Positions 23,048 to 31,038 of a DNA stretch of 64,000 bases are shown piece by piece. The notes under the pieces were generated by a model. That model worked only from the letters and a program-made list of their open reading frames with translations, had not been told where the DNA came from and did not search any database. Source of the stretch: Desulfovibrionaceae bacterium. GTDB taxonomy: Bacteria; Desulfobacterota; Desulfovibrionia; Desulfovibrionales; Desulfovibrionaceae. A program made the position numbers and the translations under genes. Position 1 is the stretch's first letter, and every line of letters begins with the position of its first letter. The stretch lies in NCBI GenBank assembly GCA_028689675.1, contig JAQVCS010000006.1:1-64000 (forward strand), given 5' to 3'.

Positions 23048-24571
23048 ATGAAACCCACGCTTCTGCTCATTATGGATGGCTGGGGGCTTGCTGCGCCTTC
23101 TACTGGCAATGCCCCCTTTGTCGCAAAAACTCCCAATTTAGATGCCCTAAGCGCTATTTGCCCGCACACAACGCTAGAGGCCTCTGGCCGTGCTGTGGGC
23201 TTGCCCTCTGGCTATATTGGCAATTCAGAGGTGGGGCATTTAACCATTGGCACAGGGCGGGTTGTGTTTCAAGACATGACACGAATAGACATTGCCATTG
23301 AGCAGGGCGAACTTGCCAGCAATAAAGTTTTTCTTGAATTATTGCAAAAAATTAAAGCCCAGAGCGGCCGTCTGCATTTGCTGGGGCTGCTTTCTGATGG
23401 CGGTGTGCACAGCCACATTGGGCACCTAAAAGCTTTAGCCAGCATAGCCAGCAGCCAAAATGTTCCCGTGCGCGTGCACTGCTTTATGGACGGGCGCGAC
23501 ACCCCGCCCCAGAAAGGCCTCAGCTATATGCGCGAGCTGCACGAGCATTTGCAAAGCCTTGATGATGCCCGCGTGGCAAGCATTGTGGGGCGCTATTATG
23601 CTATGGACAGGGACAACCACTGGGAACGCATAGTGCAGGCATGGAATTTGCTGCTGCACGGCAAGGGCAGCACCTTTACAGACCCTGTGGCTGCTATGGA
23701 AGCAGCCTATGCCGCTGATGAAGGCGATGAATTTGTCAAGCCGCGTCTTATTGGTGCCCCTGACGATTCCTGCCTGCGCGACAAAGACGGCCTGTTCTTT
23801 TTTAACTTCCGTGCAGACCGTATGCGCCAATTAGTAAAGGCCTTTACGCTGCCCAATTTTGATGAATTTGCCCGTGGCACTGTGCCCCATTTTGCTGGCA
23901 TGGCTTCCATGACCTCCTATGATGCCACTTTTTCTTTGCCTGTAGCCTTTGCTAAAGAGCCGCTCACCATGAGCCTAGGCGAAACTGCCTCGCTTGCTGG
24001 CTTAAAGCAATTACGCATAGCAGAAACAGAAAAATATGCCCATGTCACCTATTTCTTTAATGGTGGCAATGAACAGCCCTATACCAACGAAGACCGCATT
24101 GTTGTCGATTCGCCACGCGATGTGGCCACCTATGACGAAAAGCCCGAAATGAGCGCCCGTGAAGTGACCAATCGTTTTTTGGAAGTATGGGAAAAGTATG
24201 ATTTGGTCATTTGCAACCTTGCCAATGGTGACATGGTAGGCCACACAGGCAAGCTCAACGCGGCTGTGCAGGCTTGTGAAGTGGTGGATGAATGCGTGGG
24301 GCGCATGGTTACCGCTGTGCGGGCACGCAAGGGGCGCATGATGATTATTGCCGACCACGGCAATTGCGAGGTCATGATTGACGCCGCTGGCAAGCCCTCA
24401 ACCTGCCACACCACCAACCTTGTGCCCTGCATTTTGCTGGATGAAGAAGCCAATGTGCGCCTGCACCCCGGCAAGCTGGCCGATGTTGCCCCCACCTTGC
24501 TCCAGCTATGGAATATGCCCATACCTCAGGCTATGACAGGCACATCACTTGTGGAGGAAAACCGTGGCTAA
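23048..24571 (+). CDS. gpmI: 2,3-bisphosphoglycerate-independent phosphoglycerate mutase
   Basis: Interconverts 3- and 2-phosphoglycerate in glycolysis and gluconeogenesis through a phosphoserine and two metal ions. It has 507 residues, typical for the family; AGGAAG precedes ATG 23048. It begins TLLLIMDGWGL with the first metal Asp. The catalytic serine lies in GNSEVGHLTIGTGR. Further motifs are HCFMDGRDTPP, FFNFRADRMRQL, and IADHGNCEVM near the C-terminus. It lies in an operon with rsfS and the zinc-ribbon gene that overlaps its 3' end by 8 bp. Confidence 0.97.
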   Translation: MKPTLLLIMDGWGLAAPSTGNAPFVAKTPNLDALSAICPHTTLEASGRAVGLPSGYIGNSEVGHLTIGTGRVVFQDMTRIDIAIEQGELASNKVFLELLQKIKAQSGRLHLLGLLSDGGVHSHIGHLKALASIASSQNVPVRVHCFMDGRDTPPQKGLSYMRELHEHLQSLDDARVASIVGRYYAMDRDNHWERIVQAWNLLLHGKGSTFTDPVAAMEAAYAADEGDEFVKPRLIGAPDDSCLRDKDGLFFFNFRADRMRQLVKAFTLPNFDEFARGTVPHFAGMASMTSYDATFSLPVAFAKEPLTMSLGETASLAGLKQLRIAETEKYAHVTYFFNGGNEQPYTNEDRIVVDSPRDVATYDEKPEMSAREVTNRFLEVWEKYDLVICNLANGDMVGHTGKLNAAVQACEVVDECVGRMVTAVRARKGRMMIIADHGNCEVMIDAAGKPSTCHTTNLVPCILLDEEANVRLHPGKLADVAPTLLQLWNMPIPQAMTGTSLVEENRG

Positions 24572-24803
24572 CCAACGCCCCTTAGAACCCGTTGCCCCCG
24601 TGGGCATGGAAGTTCTCTTTTTTTACCCCTGCCCTTTTTGCGGGCAGGCCACCCCGCTTATCAGCCCCACGCAGCCCAGCATGCTTGAGTGCAACCACTG
24701 CCGCAAAAGCTATCCCATTCTGCCTGTTGATGAACATAGCCTGCATTATATGCAAATTATGCTGGCTGGTGGCAAGGCTGCTGTTGACCCAGACTTTATG
24801 TAA
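24564..24803 (+). CDS. Small zinc-ribbon protein (Trm112-like size)
   Basis: 79 residues from GTG 24564, with GGAGGA seven bases upstream. Two Cys pairs, CPFC and CNHC, about 23 residues apart, form a zinc ribbon. The remainder (LPVDEHSLHYMQIMLAGGKA) is helical. It resembles short zinc-ribbon adaptors, but no specific partner can be named. Overlap with gpmI indicates co-translation, and the strong terminator follows 24 bp after its stop. Confidence 0.7.
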   Translation: MANQRPLEPVAPVGMEVLFFYPCPFCGQATPLISPTQPSMLECNHCRKSYPILPVDEHSLHYMQIMLAGGKAAVDPDFM

Positions 24804-24827
24804 GCATCTTTTTTCTTCGCACGGCAC

Positions 24828-24864
24828 AGCTCTTGTCTGCCCTGTTGCAGACAAGAGCTTTTTG
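24828..24864 (+). terminator. Terminator of the rsfS-gpmI operon
   Basis: Perfect 12-bp stem AGCTCTTGTCTG / CAGACAAGAGCT with an 8-nt loop, followed by TTTTTG. Beyond it the gap to 25231 holds the dispersed repeat and no gene. Confidence 0.9.
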
Positions 24865-25047
24865 TATCTCTTTTCATAAAGCAGCCCTGCCTCGTATTAC
24901 AAGTAAGAGCTCTTTTGTTGTGAAATGACTCTGGCAACTGTAAAAAATTATGCCCATCACAATATAAGCGCAACTTATTTGCACTGTTAGGCATCAAAAT
25001 GCACGCATTTTCACCTTTATTTATGTATAATTTTAAAGGTCTCTGCC

Positions 25048-25167
25048 CTAGCAGCACGTTAACTTTGAAAATGTTCGCAAGGTTTCGTAAAAACTCCTTG
25101 CCGCGCAAAGCTTACAAGGGGAATGTACTTCCCCGTTAGGGGAGCTTTGAAGGGGCATCTGCTCTAG
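25048..25167 (-). repeat. Dispersed hairpin element, copy A
   Basis: On the minus strand it runs from CTAGAGCA (25167-25160) to a CTAG end (25051-25048). It contains CAAAGC...GCTTTG enclosing GGGGAAGTACATTCCCC, then CAAGG...CCTTG. It aligns over its whole length with copies at 44742-44860 and 56662-56774. It sits between a terminator and the CoA-binding protein gene. Confidence 0.75.
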
Positions 25168-25231
25168 GTATACAGTCACCTTGCGATTTATAGACAGGCA
25201 GCATATACTTTTTTTCAGGGGGGAATAAAGC

Positions 25232-25657
25232 ATGTTTGATGCCGTATTGCGTACTTTACTGTGCGAATCACACAGTATTGCTCTTGTAGGCGCAAAAGAT
25301 AAAGCGGGGCAGCCCGTTGATGCTGTGGGGCGCTATCTTATTGCCGCTGGCTACAGGGTTTACCCTGTGCACCCCGTGCGCCAAAGCGTGTGGGGCTTGC
25401 AGGCTTACCCCTGCCTTGCCGCTCTGCCCTGCCCTGTGGATATTATCAATCTTTTTCGGGCGCCCGAAGCCTGTCTTGCCCATGCCCATGAAGTGCTGGC
25501 CTTGCCATGGCGGCCGCGCGCTTTTTGGATGCAGCAGGGCATACGCTCGCCAGAGGCAGGGCGGCTTTTGGCTCAACAGGGCATTTTAGTACAAGAAGAT
25601 TTGTGCATACAAAGAGAACATCAGCGCCTTATTGCCCCCACCATACAGGGGCTTTAA
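25232..25657 (+). CDS. CoA-binding (Rossmann) domain protein, YccU-type
   Basis: 141 residues, GGGGG before ATG 25232. A single NAD/CoA-binding Rossmann domain as in the succinyl-CoA synthetase alpha N-terminus: SIALVGAKDKAGQPVDAVGR, YLIAAGYRVYPVHPV, PVDIINLFRAPE, and AFWMQQGIRSPEAGRLLAQQ followed by a basic end. Such stand-alone proteins bind CoA in vitro in some species; their role is unknown. It is probably co-transcribed with the next gene. Confidence 0.85.
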   Translation: MFDAVLRTLLCESHSIALVGAKDKAGQPVDAVGRYLIAAGYRVYPVHPVRQSVWGLQAYPCLAALPCPVDIINLFRAPEACLAHAHEVLALPWRPRAFWMQQGIRSPEAGRLLAQQGILVQEDLCIQREHQRLIAPTIQGL

Positions 25658-25735
25658 GCCCCCACCAAAACATGGGGCGCGCAACTCATCATCCTGCCCC
25701 GGCAGAAGGGGCACAAGTAAAAAGCAAGGTGAATA

Positions 25736-26197
25736 ATGGCTGAAAGCGTTTTTGATTGCCGCATGTGCGGGCATTGCTGTGAAGGAAAGGGGGGCATTAT
25801 TGTCAGCCCCACAGACTTGACCCGCATTAGCGACTTTTTACATATTTCTTGTGAAGAATTTATTGAGCGTTATGGCATGCTGCATAATGGCAAGCTGAAA
25901 ATTCGCTCTGGCGACAATGACTATTGCGTCTTTTTTGTGCCGGGCAAAGGCTGCTCTGTGCATGAAGGCAAGCCCAATATTTGCCGCGCATGGCCTTTTT
26001 TCCGCGGGAATATTGAAGACCCCGAGAGCCTTGCCATGGCAAAAGAATATTGCCCCGGCATTCTGCCCACGGCCAGCCATAGCGATTTTGCCGCCGAGGG
26101 CAGACGTTACTTGCGCGAGGCCAATTTAATAGCAAGCGACCCCACATGTGAGGCCAATGCGCTTATTTTACCGCCAGAGCAAAAAAATAAAGCATAG
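25736..26197 (+). CDS. YkgJ-like cysteine cluster protein
   Basis: 153 residues. It begins FDCRMCGHCCEGKGG, and further Cys residues lie in DYCVFF, GCSVHEGKPNICRAWPF and EYCPG. This is the CxxCxxCC...C...CxxxxRPxxCRxWPF pattern of the UPF0153/YkgJ family, which binds zinc or an iron-sulfur cluster. Function unknown. AAGGTG precedes ATG 25736. Confidence 0.85.
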   Translation: MAESVFDCRMCGHCCEGKGGIIVSPTDLTRISDFLHISCEEFIERYGMLHNGKLKIRSGDNDYCVFFVPGKGCSVHEGKPNICRAWPFFRGNIEDPESLAMAKEYCPGILPTASHSDFAAEGRRYLREANLIASDPTCEANALILPPEQKNKA

Positions 26198-26540
26198 ATG
26201 CAAACCTGTGGGCAAGCGCAAGCGTTTATTTTTGTTCTGAACGTTTCAAAGTATACCTGCGTGCTCAGTCTTCAGAACCTTGTTCTACAATTTTCAGTAT
26301 CTGCCAGCGTGCTGATGATTCTAGCCTTGTGCTGCCATTGACAAAGCATGCCTTTATACTGAAACTTCACAATATTCGCTGCACGCTTCAATACTGGGCA
26401 CATGCCACAACTTGGGGACGGCAACACCGTTTTCAGCATCCGTCACGCGGCAAAGCCTCAGCACTTTGTGCTGGATTTTCAGCAGGCTACAGTGCATTAC
26501 CCGCATAGCGGCGCACAGAAAAAAAACAGCCAGCCCACAG

Positions 26541-26569
26541 CAATGCTGCCAGCCCCCTTGGCAGCATTG
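26541..26569. other. 10-bp hairpin in the gap before feoA
   Basis: CAATGCTGCC (26541-26550) / GGCAGCATTG (26560-26569). It lies in the 518-bp stretch between the YkgJ-like gene and feoA, upstream of the Fur-type promoter. It has no T-run directly after it on the plus strand. The rest of 26198-26600 shows no convincing gene. Confidence 0.4.
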
Positions 26570-26611
26570 TACCTCTTTGTTGGAGAATGTGTATTTTTTC
26601 GCACAGCACTG

Positions 26612-26638
26612 TTGACTTTGAAAATCATTTTCTATACT
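26612..26638 (+). promoter_or_regulatory. feoAB promoter overlapped by a Fur-type box
   Basis: TTGACT (26612-26617) and TATACT (26633-26638) flank the perfect palindrome GAAAATcATTTTC (26620-26632), which lies between -35 and -10. A Fur box in this position would let iron-loaded Fur block transcription of feoAB. The 15-bp spacer is shorter than ideal. The start of feoA is 78 bp downstream. Confidence 0.65.
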
Positions 26639-26715
26639 GTCCCTCCAACGGAAATTTTTGACCATTTTTTGCACGGGGTACAAAGCCACGGTATGCAAAG
26701 CCAAGGGAGAACACT

Positions 26716-26955
26716 ATGGAAAGGATACAGCTCAGAAAAATGCACATAAACCAATCAGGCACCGTCAGTGCCATCAAGGCTTCTGGCGAGCTGGGGCGGC
26801 GCATTCGCGACATGGGGCTTGTGCCGGGTACAGAACTGACCATTGTAGGGCGTGCGCCCCTGCAAGACCCTGTGGCTTTGCGCTTGCGCGATTTTACCAT
26901 GACCCTGCGCAATGGCGAAGCTGACCAAATTATGGTTGACGTGCACGAGGCATAA
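26716..26955 (+). CDS. feoA: Ferrous iron transport protein FeoA
   Basis: 79 residues, GGGAG before ATG 26716. An SH3-like FeoA domain: SGTVSAIKASGELGRRIRDM, GLVPGTELTIVGRAPLQDPV, LRLRDFTMTLRNGEADQIMV. A small cytosolic partner of FeoB needed for Fe(II) uptake. The stop is 2 bp before the feoB start. Confidence 0.93.
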   Translation: MERIQLRKMHINQSGTVSAIKASGELGRRIRDMGLVPGTELTIVGRAPLQDPVALRLRDFTMTLRNGEADQIMVDVHEA

Positions 26956-26957
26956 GC

Positions 26958-29102
26958 ATGAATACAGCAACAGTAGCTCTTATTGGCAACCCCAATTGTG
27001 GCAAAAGCACCTTATTTAACGCACTCACTGGCTCTCGCCAGCATGTGGGTAACTACCCCGGCATTACCGTAGAAAAGCACGAAGGCTTGTTGCATACCCA
27101 CAAGCACGAAATAACGCTGGTGGATTTGCCCGGCACCTATTCTTTAACAGCTTTTTCAGAAGACGAGCTGGTGGCGCGCAATTTCCTTATTGAAAGCAAG
27201 CCCGATGCCGTCATTACCGTGCTGGACGCCACCAATTTGGAACGCTCCACCTATCTTGTTTTGCAAATTCAAGAGCTGGGCGTACCTGTTATTGTGGTGC
27301 TTAATATGATGGACGAGGTGCGGCGCAAAGGCATTGGCATTGATTTGGCACGCCTTTCTGCCCTGCTGAAATCCCCTGTGGTAGAAATTGTGGCGCGCAC
27401 TGGCGAAGGCAAAGAGCGTCTGCTAACAGAAATTTGCAAGGCACTGGATGAAAAACCCCAAGCGCCAGACATTCTCCTTTCCTATGGCAATGACCTCGAC
27501 CCCGTGTTGGTGAATATGCAAGAACGCATTCAAGCCAGCACGCTGCCCCCCCTGCCCCCGCGCTGGCTTGCCGTAAAATATCTGGAAGAAGATGCCGAAA
27601 TCCTGGCACAGGGCAAGGCAAGCGACCCCAAAGCCCATGAAGATTTGCTGGCCATGGTGCGTGAAGTGGCTGAACATTGCCAAAAAACGCTGGATATGGA
27701 ACCAGCCTCGCTCATAGCCGATTATCGCTATGGCTATATCACTTCTTTGTTGCGTGGTGTGGTAACACGCCCCACAACAACGCGCTTTGACCTGACTGAT
27801 AAGCTGGATAAAATTCTTACACAGCGCCTGCTTGGCCCCATTTTTATGCTGGGCGTGCTCTATGGGCTCTTTACCCTGACCATTGAAATTGGGGCTGCCC
27901 CTCAAGGCTGGGTAGAAGATTTCTTTGCTTGGCTCAATGGTATTGTCAGCACAAATTTACCCGAAGGTTTTGTGCGCTCGCTGCTTACCTCGGGCATTAT
28001 TGATGGCGTGGGCGGCGTGCTCAGCTTTGCCCCGCTGATTATGATAATGTTTTTCTTCCTTTCCTTTTTGGAAGATTCTGGCTATTTGGCGCGCATGGCC
28101 TATATGCTTGACCGTGTTTTCCGCATTTTTGGCCTGCATGGCTCTTCTGTTGTGCCCTTTATTATTTCTGGTGGCATACCCGGTGGCTGCGCCGTGCCCG
28201 GGGTTATGGCAGCGCGCACCCTGCGTTCACCGCGCGAGCGCATAGCCACGGTACTTACCGCGCCCTTTTTAAGCTGCGGTGCAAAAACCCCTGTTTTTCT
28301 ACTCATTGCCGTGGCCTTCTTCCCCGACAATGCCAATCAGGCTTTGTTCCTTGTTACCTTAGGGGGCTGGGCGGCTGTGCTTATTGCCTCGTTCTGCTTG
28401 CGGCACACGGTCATTCCCGGGGCATCCACTCCCTTTGTTATGGAATTGCCCCCCTACCGCCTGCCCACCCTGCAAGGCATGATTTTGCACACATGGGAAC
28501 GCCTGTGGCAATATGTGAAAAAAGCGGGCACGGTTATTCTTGCCATTTCCATCCTCATTTGGGCTGGTATGACCTTTCCGCAATTGCCTGCCGAGCGCTT
28601 GGCCGCGCATGAGGCGCAGGTGGAACAGCTTGGTCAGCAAGCTTTTAAAAACGATGAAGCCCGCGAGGCCGCCCATGCCGAGCTGGATAACCTTCAGGCA
28701 CAAGAAGCCCTGCGCTATTCCATTGCTGGCCGCATAGGGCAGGCCATGGAAAGCGTTACCAGCCCCGCTGGCTTTGACTGGCGCACCAATATTGCCCTGC
28801 TGGGTGGCTTTGCCGCCAAGGAAGTCATTGTTTCCTCACTCGGCACAGCCTATTCCATGGGGGATGTTGACCCTGAAGAAAGCGAAGGCCTTTCTGCCCG
28901 CCTTGCCAAAGACAGCAAATGGAACAAATGGTCTGCCATCAGCTTTATGGCCTTTGTGCTGCTGTATGCCCCCTGCTTTGTTACCATTGCCGTTATTGGC
29001 CGCGAAATTGGCTGGCGCTGGGCAGCTTTTTCCATAATCTTTAATACCAGCCTTGCCTATATAATTTCTGTGCTCATTTATCAGGTGGGCACGCGCTTAT
29101 AA
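26958..29102 (+). CDS. feoB: Ferrous iron transporter FeoB
   Basis: A GTP-gated inner-membrane Fe(II) transporter, 714 residues. The N-terminal G domain shows G1 GNPNCGKS (about 10-17), G3 DLPGTYS and G4 NMMD, with the switch region NYPGITVEKHEG. Two Gate motifs with cysteines lie in the membrane part (GGIPGGCAVPGVMAARTL; FLSCGAKTPVFLL), among about eight to nine helices. A polar region at about 550-585 lies before the last helices. No FeoC gene follows; a strong terminator does. Confidence 0.97.
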   Translation: MNTATVALIGNPNCGKSTLFNALTGSRQHVGNYPGITVEKHEGLLHTHKHEITLVDLPGTYSLTAFSEDELVARNFLIESKPDAVITVLDATNLERSTYLVLQIQELGVPVIVVLNMMDEVRRKGIGIDLARLSALLKSPVVEIVARTGEGKERLLTEICKALDEKPQAPDILLSYGNDLDPVLVNMQERIQASTLPPLPPRWLAVKYLEEDAEILAQGKASDPKAHEDLLAMVREVAEHCQKTLDMEPASLIADYRYGYITSLLRGVVTRPTTTRFDLTDKLDKILTQRLLGPIFMLGVLYGLFTLTIEIGAAPQGWVEDFFAWLNGIVSTNLPEGFVRSLLTSGIIDGVGGVLSFAPLIMIMFFFLSFLEDSGYLARMAYMLDRVFRIFGLHGSSVVPFIISGGIPGGCAVPGVMAARTLRSPRERIATVLTAPFLSCGAKTPVFLLIAVAFFPDNANQALFLVTLGGWAAVLIASFCLRHTVIPGASTPFVMELPPYRLPTLQGMILHTWERLWQYVKKAGTVILAISILIWAGMTFPQLPAERLAAHEAQVEQLGQQAFKNDEAREAAHAELDNLQAQEALRYSIAGRIGQAMESVTSPAGFDWRTNIALLGGFAAKEVIVSSLGTAYSMGDVDPEESEGLSARLAKDSKWNKWSAISFMAFVLLYAPCFVTIAVIGREIGWRWAAFSIIFNTSLAYIISVLIYQVGTRL

Positions 29103-29126
29103 GCAAGACCACAAAGAGAAACAAAA

Positions 29127-29159
29127 CCGCCCTTGTACTGTACGCAAGGGCGGTTTTTT
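29127..29159 (+). terminator. Terminator of feoAB
   Basis: CCGCCCTTG (29127-29135) / CAAGGGCGG (29145-29153) followed by TTTTTT. Confidence 0.92.
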
Positions 29160-29357
29160 GTGTGCATTGGTCTTGGTTTTGGCCAGAAAATATTTGGATC
29201 GGTGGGAGCACTGGTTAAAAGGGGGCGGGATAGTCTGGCGCTTTGGTAGAAAATATCGGGCATTGGGGCACGCTGTTCAAAGCCTGAGCAAGAAATGCTC
29301 AGTATTCGAGTTCTCTGTTTAAAACATTTTCAAGAAATACCACTAGCGCATGTACAC

Positions 29358-30227
29358 TCAGGCGAATATGCTTTTTTGCTGCAAAGCCAGCACCGTGGGC
29401 AAGGCCTGCACCAGCTCGCCCACCTGCGTGGCTGGCGTGGGCTGCACATGGGCGGCAAGCAAACGGTTGGTGCGGGCAGCAGCCAGCAAAGCAGTGTGCA
29501 GCCCCCTGCCCTGCATCAAAAAGGCCGTCACCAGCGCCGTTACCAAATCGCCCGTACCGCCTATAGCTTCCATAGCGGGCACAGAAGGCTCAGAAACCTG
29601 CGCAACAATGCTGCCCGCCGCAACAATATAATCGACACTGCCTTTAATCAGTAAATTGGCGGGGCAATTGCCGTGCTTTTTGGCGCGGGCATAGAGGGCG
29701 GGCACATCGTCATCGGCTTCCAGCAAAAAACCGCGTGTATAAAAAGGGTGCGGTGCGCGCTCATCGGCCAAAAAGGCCAGCTCGCCCTTGTCTGGCGTAA
29801 AAACAGTATAAGCATCGGCATAGCCGCTCATTTTTGCCACATACATAAAACCAGCATCAGCCACCAGCAGGGGCGCTGTGGGCAAAGCCTGCATGGCCAG
29901 TAATACACGGTTATGCCAATCCACATCGGGGAAAAGATAATGAAAGGTTATTCCCTGCGGCTGCATGGCCGCGGCATGCTCGGCAAGGTGTTGATACACC
30001 AGCCTGCTGCCATCGCCCTTGCCCTTATCTGCTGCCAGCACCACAGCAGGGGCAGCTATGCCCAGTGCCGCACAAGCTGACAGCGTGGCCGCAATCAAGG
30101 TTGCCGTGCCCCGCTCTATGGGCACATTTTTGCCCGAGGGCAGCACAAGGCTTTGCCCCTGCACTTGGCATATGCCCAGCTCAAGCGCACAATCAAGTTC
30201 TGGCACTGTGCCTGCTATATACCACAT
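29358..30227 (-). CDS. Sugar-kinase-like protein of the NAD(P)H-hydrate dehydratase fold
   Basis: 289 residues. A ribokinase-like fold with the family's C-terminal ATP/anion-hole motif AIGGTGDLVTALVTAFL. Other features are an SLVLPSGKNVPIERGTATLI N-terminus, FTPDKGELAFLADER, and LLIKGSVDYIVAAG. It matches the YjeF C-terminal/ADP-dependent NAD(P)H-hydrate dehydratase superfamily, but lacks the YjeF epimerase half and some typical motifs. Its substrate is therefore uncertain. It overlaps the DUF3343 gene by 13 bp and is the last gene of the selenium-type cluster, so a role in that pathway is plausible. Confidence 0.65.
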   Translation of the reverse strand: MWYIAGTVPELDCALELGICQVQGQSLVLPSGKNVPIERGTATLIAATLSACAALGIAAPAVVLAADKGKGDGSRLVYQHLAEHAAAMQPQGITFHYLFPDVDWHNRVLLAMQALPTAPLLVADAGFMYVAKMSGYADAYTVFTPDKGELAFLADERAPHPFYTRGFLLEADDDVPALYARAKKHGNCPANLLIKGSVDYIVAAGSIVAQVSEPSVPAMEAIGGTGDLVTALVTAFLMQGRGLHTALLAAARTNRLLAAHVQPTPATQVGELVQALPTVLALQQKSIFA

Positions 30228-30775
30228 TGTAGCTGCCTCCGTATTTCTTCAAAAGCTAATTGCAGGCTGTAGCAGCACAAGGTTTGCCCCAGCGTGCACG
30301 GCTCTGGGGCTTCATCCAGCACACGCCCTGTTAGTTTGGCCGCCAAATATGGCACATCGGGGCAGCCCCCGCCAGAAATATTCACAATGCGGCGGCTTTC
30401 CTTTTCCACAGTAATTTTCATATTGGCCGCGCGCACCATAAGCCATTGCCCAAAGTCTTGCGTGTGAAAAAGGCTTACCGCTTCAAGCAGCACGTCATGG
30501 GCAGTAACCACCTGCAAAGGCTCCAGCCCGCCCTGCCGCAAGCAGTGCAGCACGCCAGCCTGCTGCATAAGGGGGAAAAGCACAATCATATCGCAGCCAG
30601 TGCGCAGGTCAGGCGGGGGGCCTTTCACCGCTACCACAAAACCATGCTTACGCAAAAAGCGTTCTGCGCGTATCACTTCCCCCGTGTGCGAAAAGACCAG
30701 CATGCCCTTTTCAAGGCTGGCTTGCTGCTTTGTTTCACGGCGTTTTTGGAAAAAGTCTTTTATTTTTTGCCACAT
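30215..30775 (-). CDS. DUF3343 (putative Se/S carrier-like) protein
   Basis: 186 residues. It begins with a basic stretch (KIKDFFQKRRETKQQ), followed by a DUF3343 domain (MLVFSHTGEVIRAERFLRKH; VVAVKGPPPDLRTGCDMIVL). After that comes a second region with Cys residues in SGGGCPDV, PCTLGQTLCCYS. DUF3343 is often encoded beside YedF/YedE in anaerobes and is proposed to handle selenium or sulfur with them. It is translationally coupled to the kinase-like gene. Confidence 0.75.
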   Translation of the reverse strand: MWQKIKDFFQKRRETKQQASLEKGMLVFSHTGEVIRAERFLRKHGFVVAVKGPPPDLRTGCDMIVLFPLMQQAGVLHCLRQGGLEPLQVVTAHDVLLEAVSLFHTQDFGQWLMVRAANMKITVEKESRRIVNISGGGCPDVPYLAAKLTGRVLDEAPEPCTLGQTLCCYSLQLAFEEIRRQLQCGI

Positions 30776-30825
30776 AGCGTATACACGGCAGAGGATATGC
30801 TCCCCTGCCGCGCCATTGGTATAAA

Positions 30826-31038
30826 TTATTTTTTTGCACGAATCAGGGTGATGCCCTGCTCTTTATCCTCTGTTTCCACGGCAAAGCCATTATTGGCAGC
30901 GGCACGGCTGACATTTTCGCGGCTGGCGTCATTATCGACCAGAATTTCAAAATCTGTACCGCCAGCCTTGGCAGCAGTTAAAAACATCAGCACAGGCTGC
31001 GGGCACGATAAACCGCAGGTATCTATAACTTGGCTCAT
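30826..31038 (-). CDS. YedF-like SirA/TusA-family sulfur or selenium carrier
   Basis: 70 residues. It begins MSQVIDTCGLSCPQPVLMFL, and the CGLSCPQP motif holds the sulfur- or selenium-binding cysteine of the TusA/SirA family. The rest is the expected compact alpha-beta fold (FEILVDNDASRENVSRAAAN). The ATG overlaps the TAA of the YedE gene (TAATG), which shows tight coupling. Its pairing with YedE and DUF3343 supports the YedF rather than TusA assignment. Confidence 0.87.
   Translation of the reverse strand: MSQVIDTCGLSCPQPVLMFLTAAKAGGTDFEILVDNDASRENVSRAAANNGFAVETEDKEQGITLIRAKK

Noticed and set aside
29283-29303. Fourth copy of the dispersed hairpin element
   Set aside because: CTGAGCA...TGCTCAG resembles the element's end, but the characteristic CAAAGCG/CGCTTTG and GGGGA/TCCCC stems are absent.
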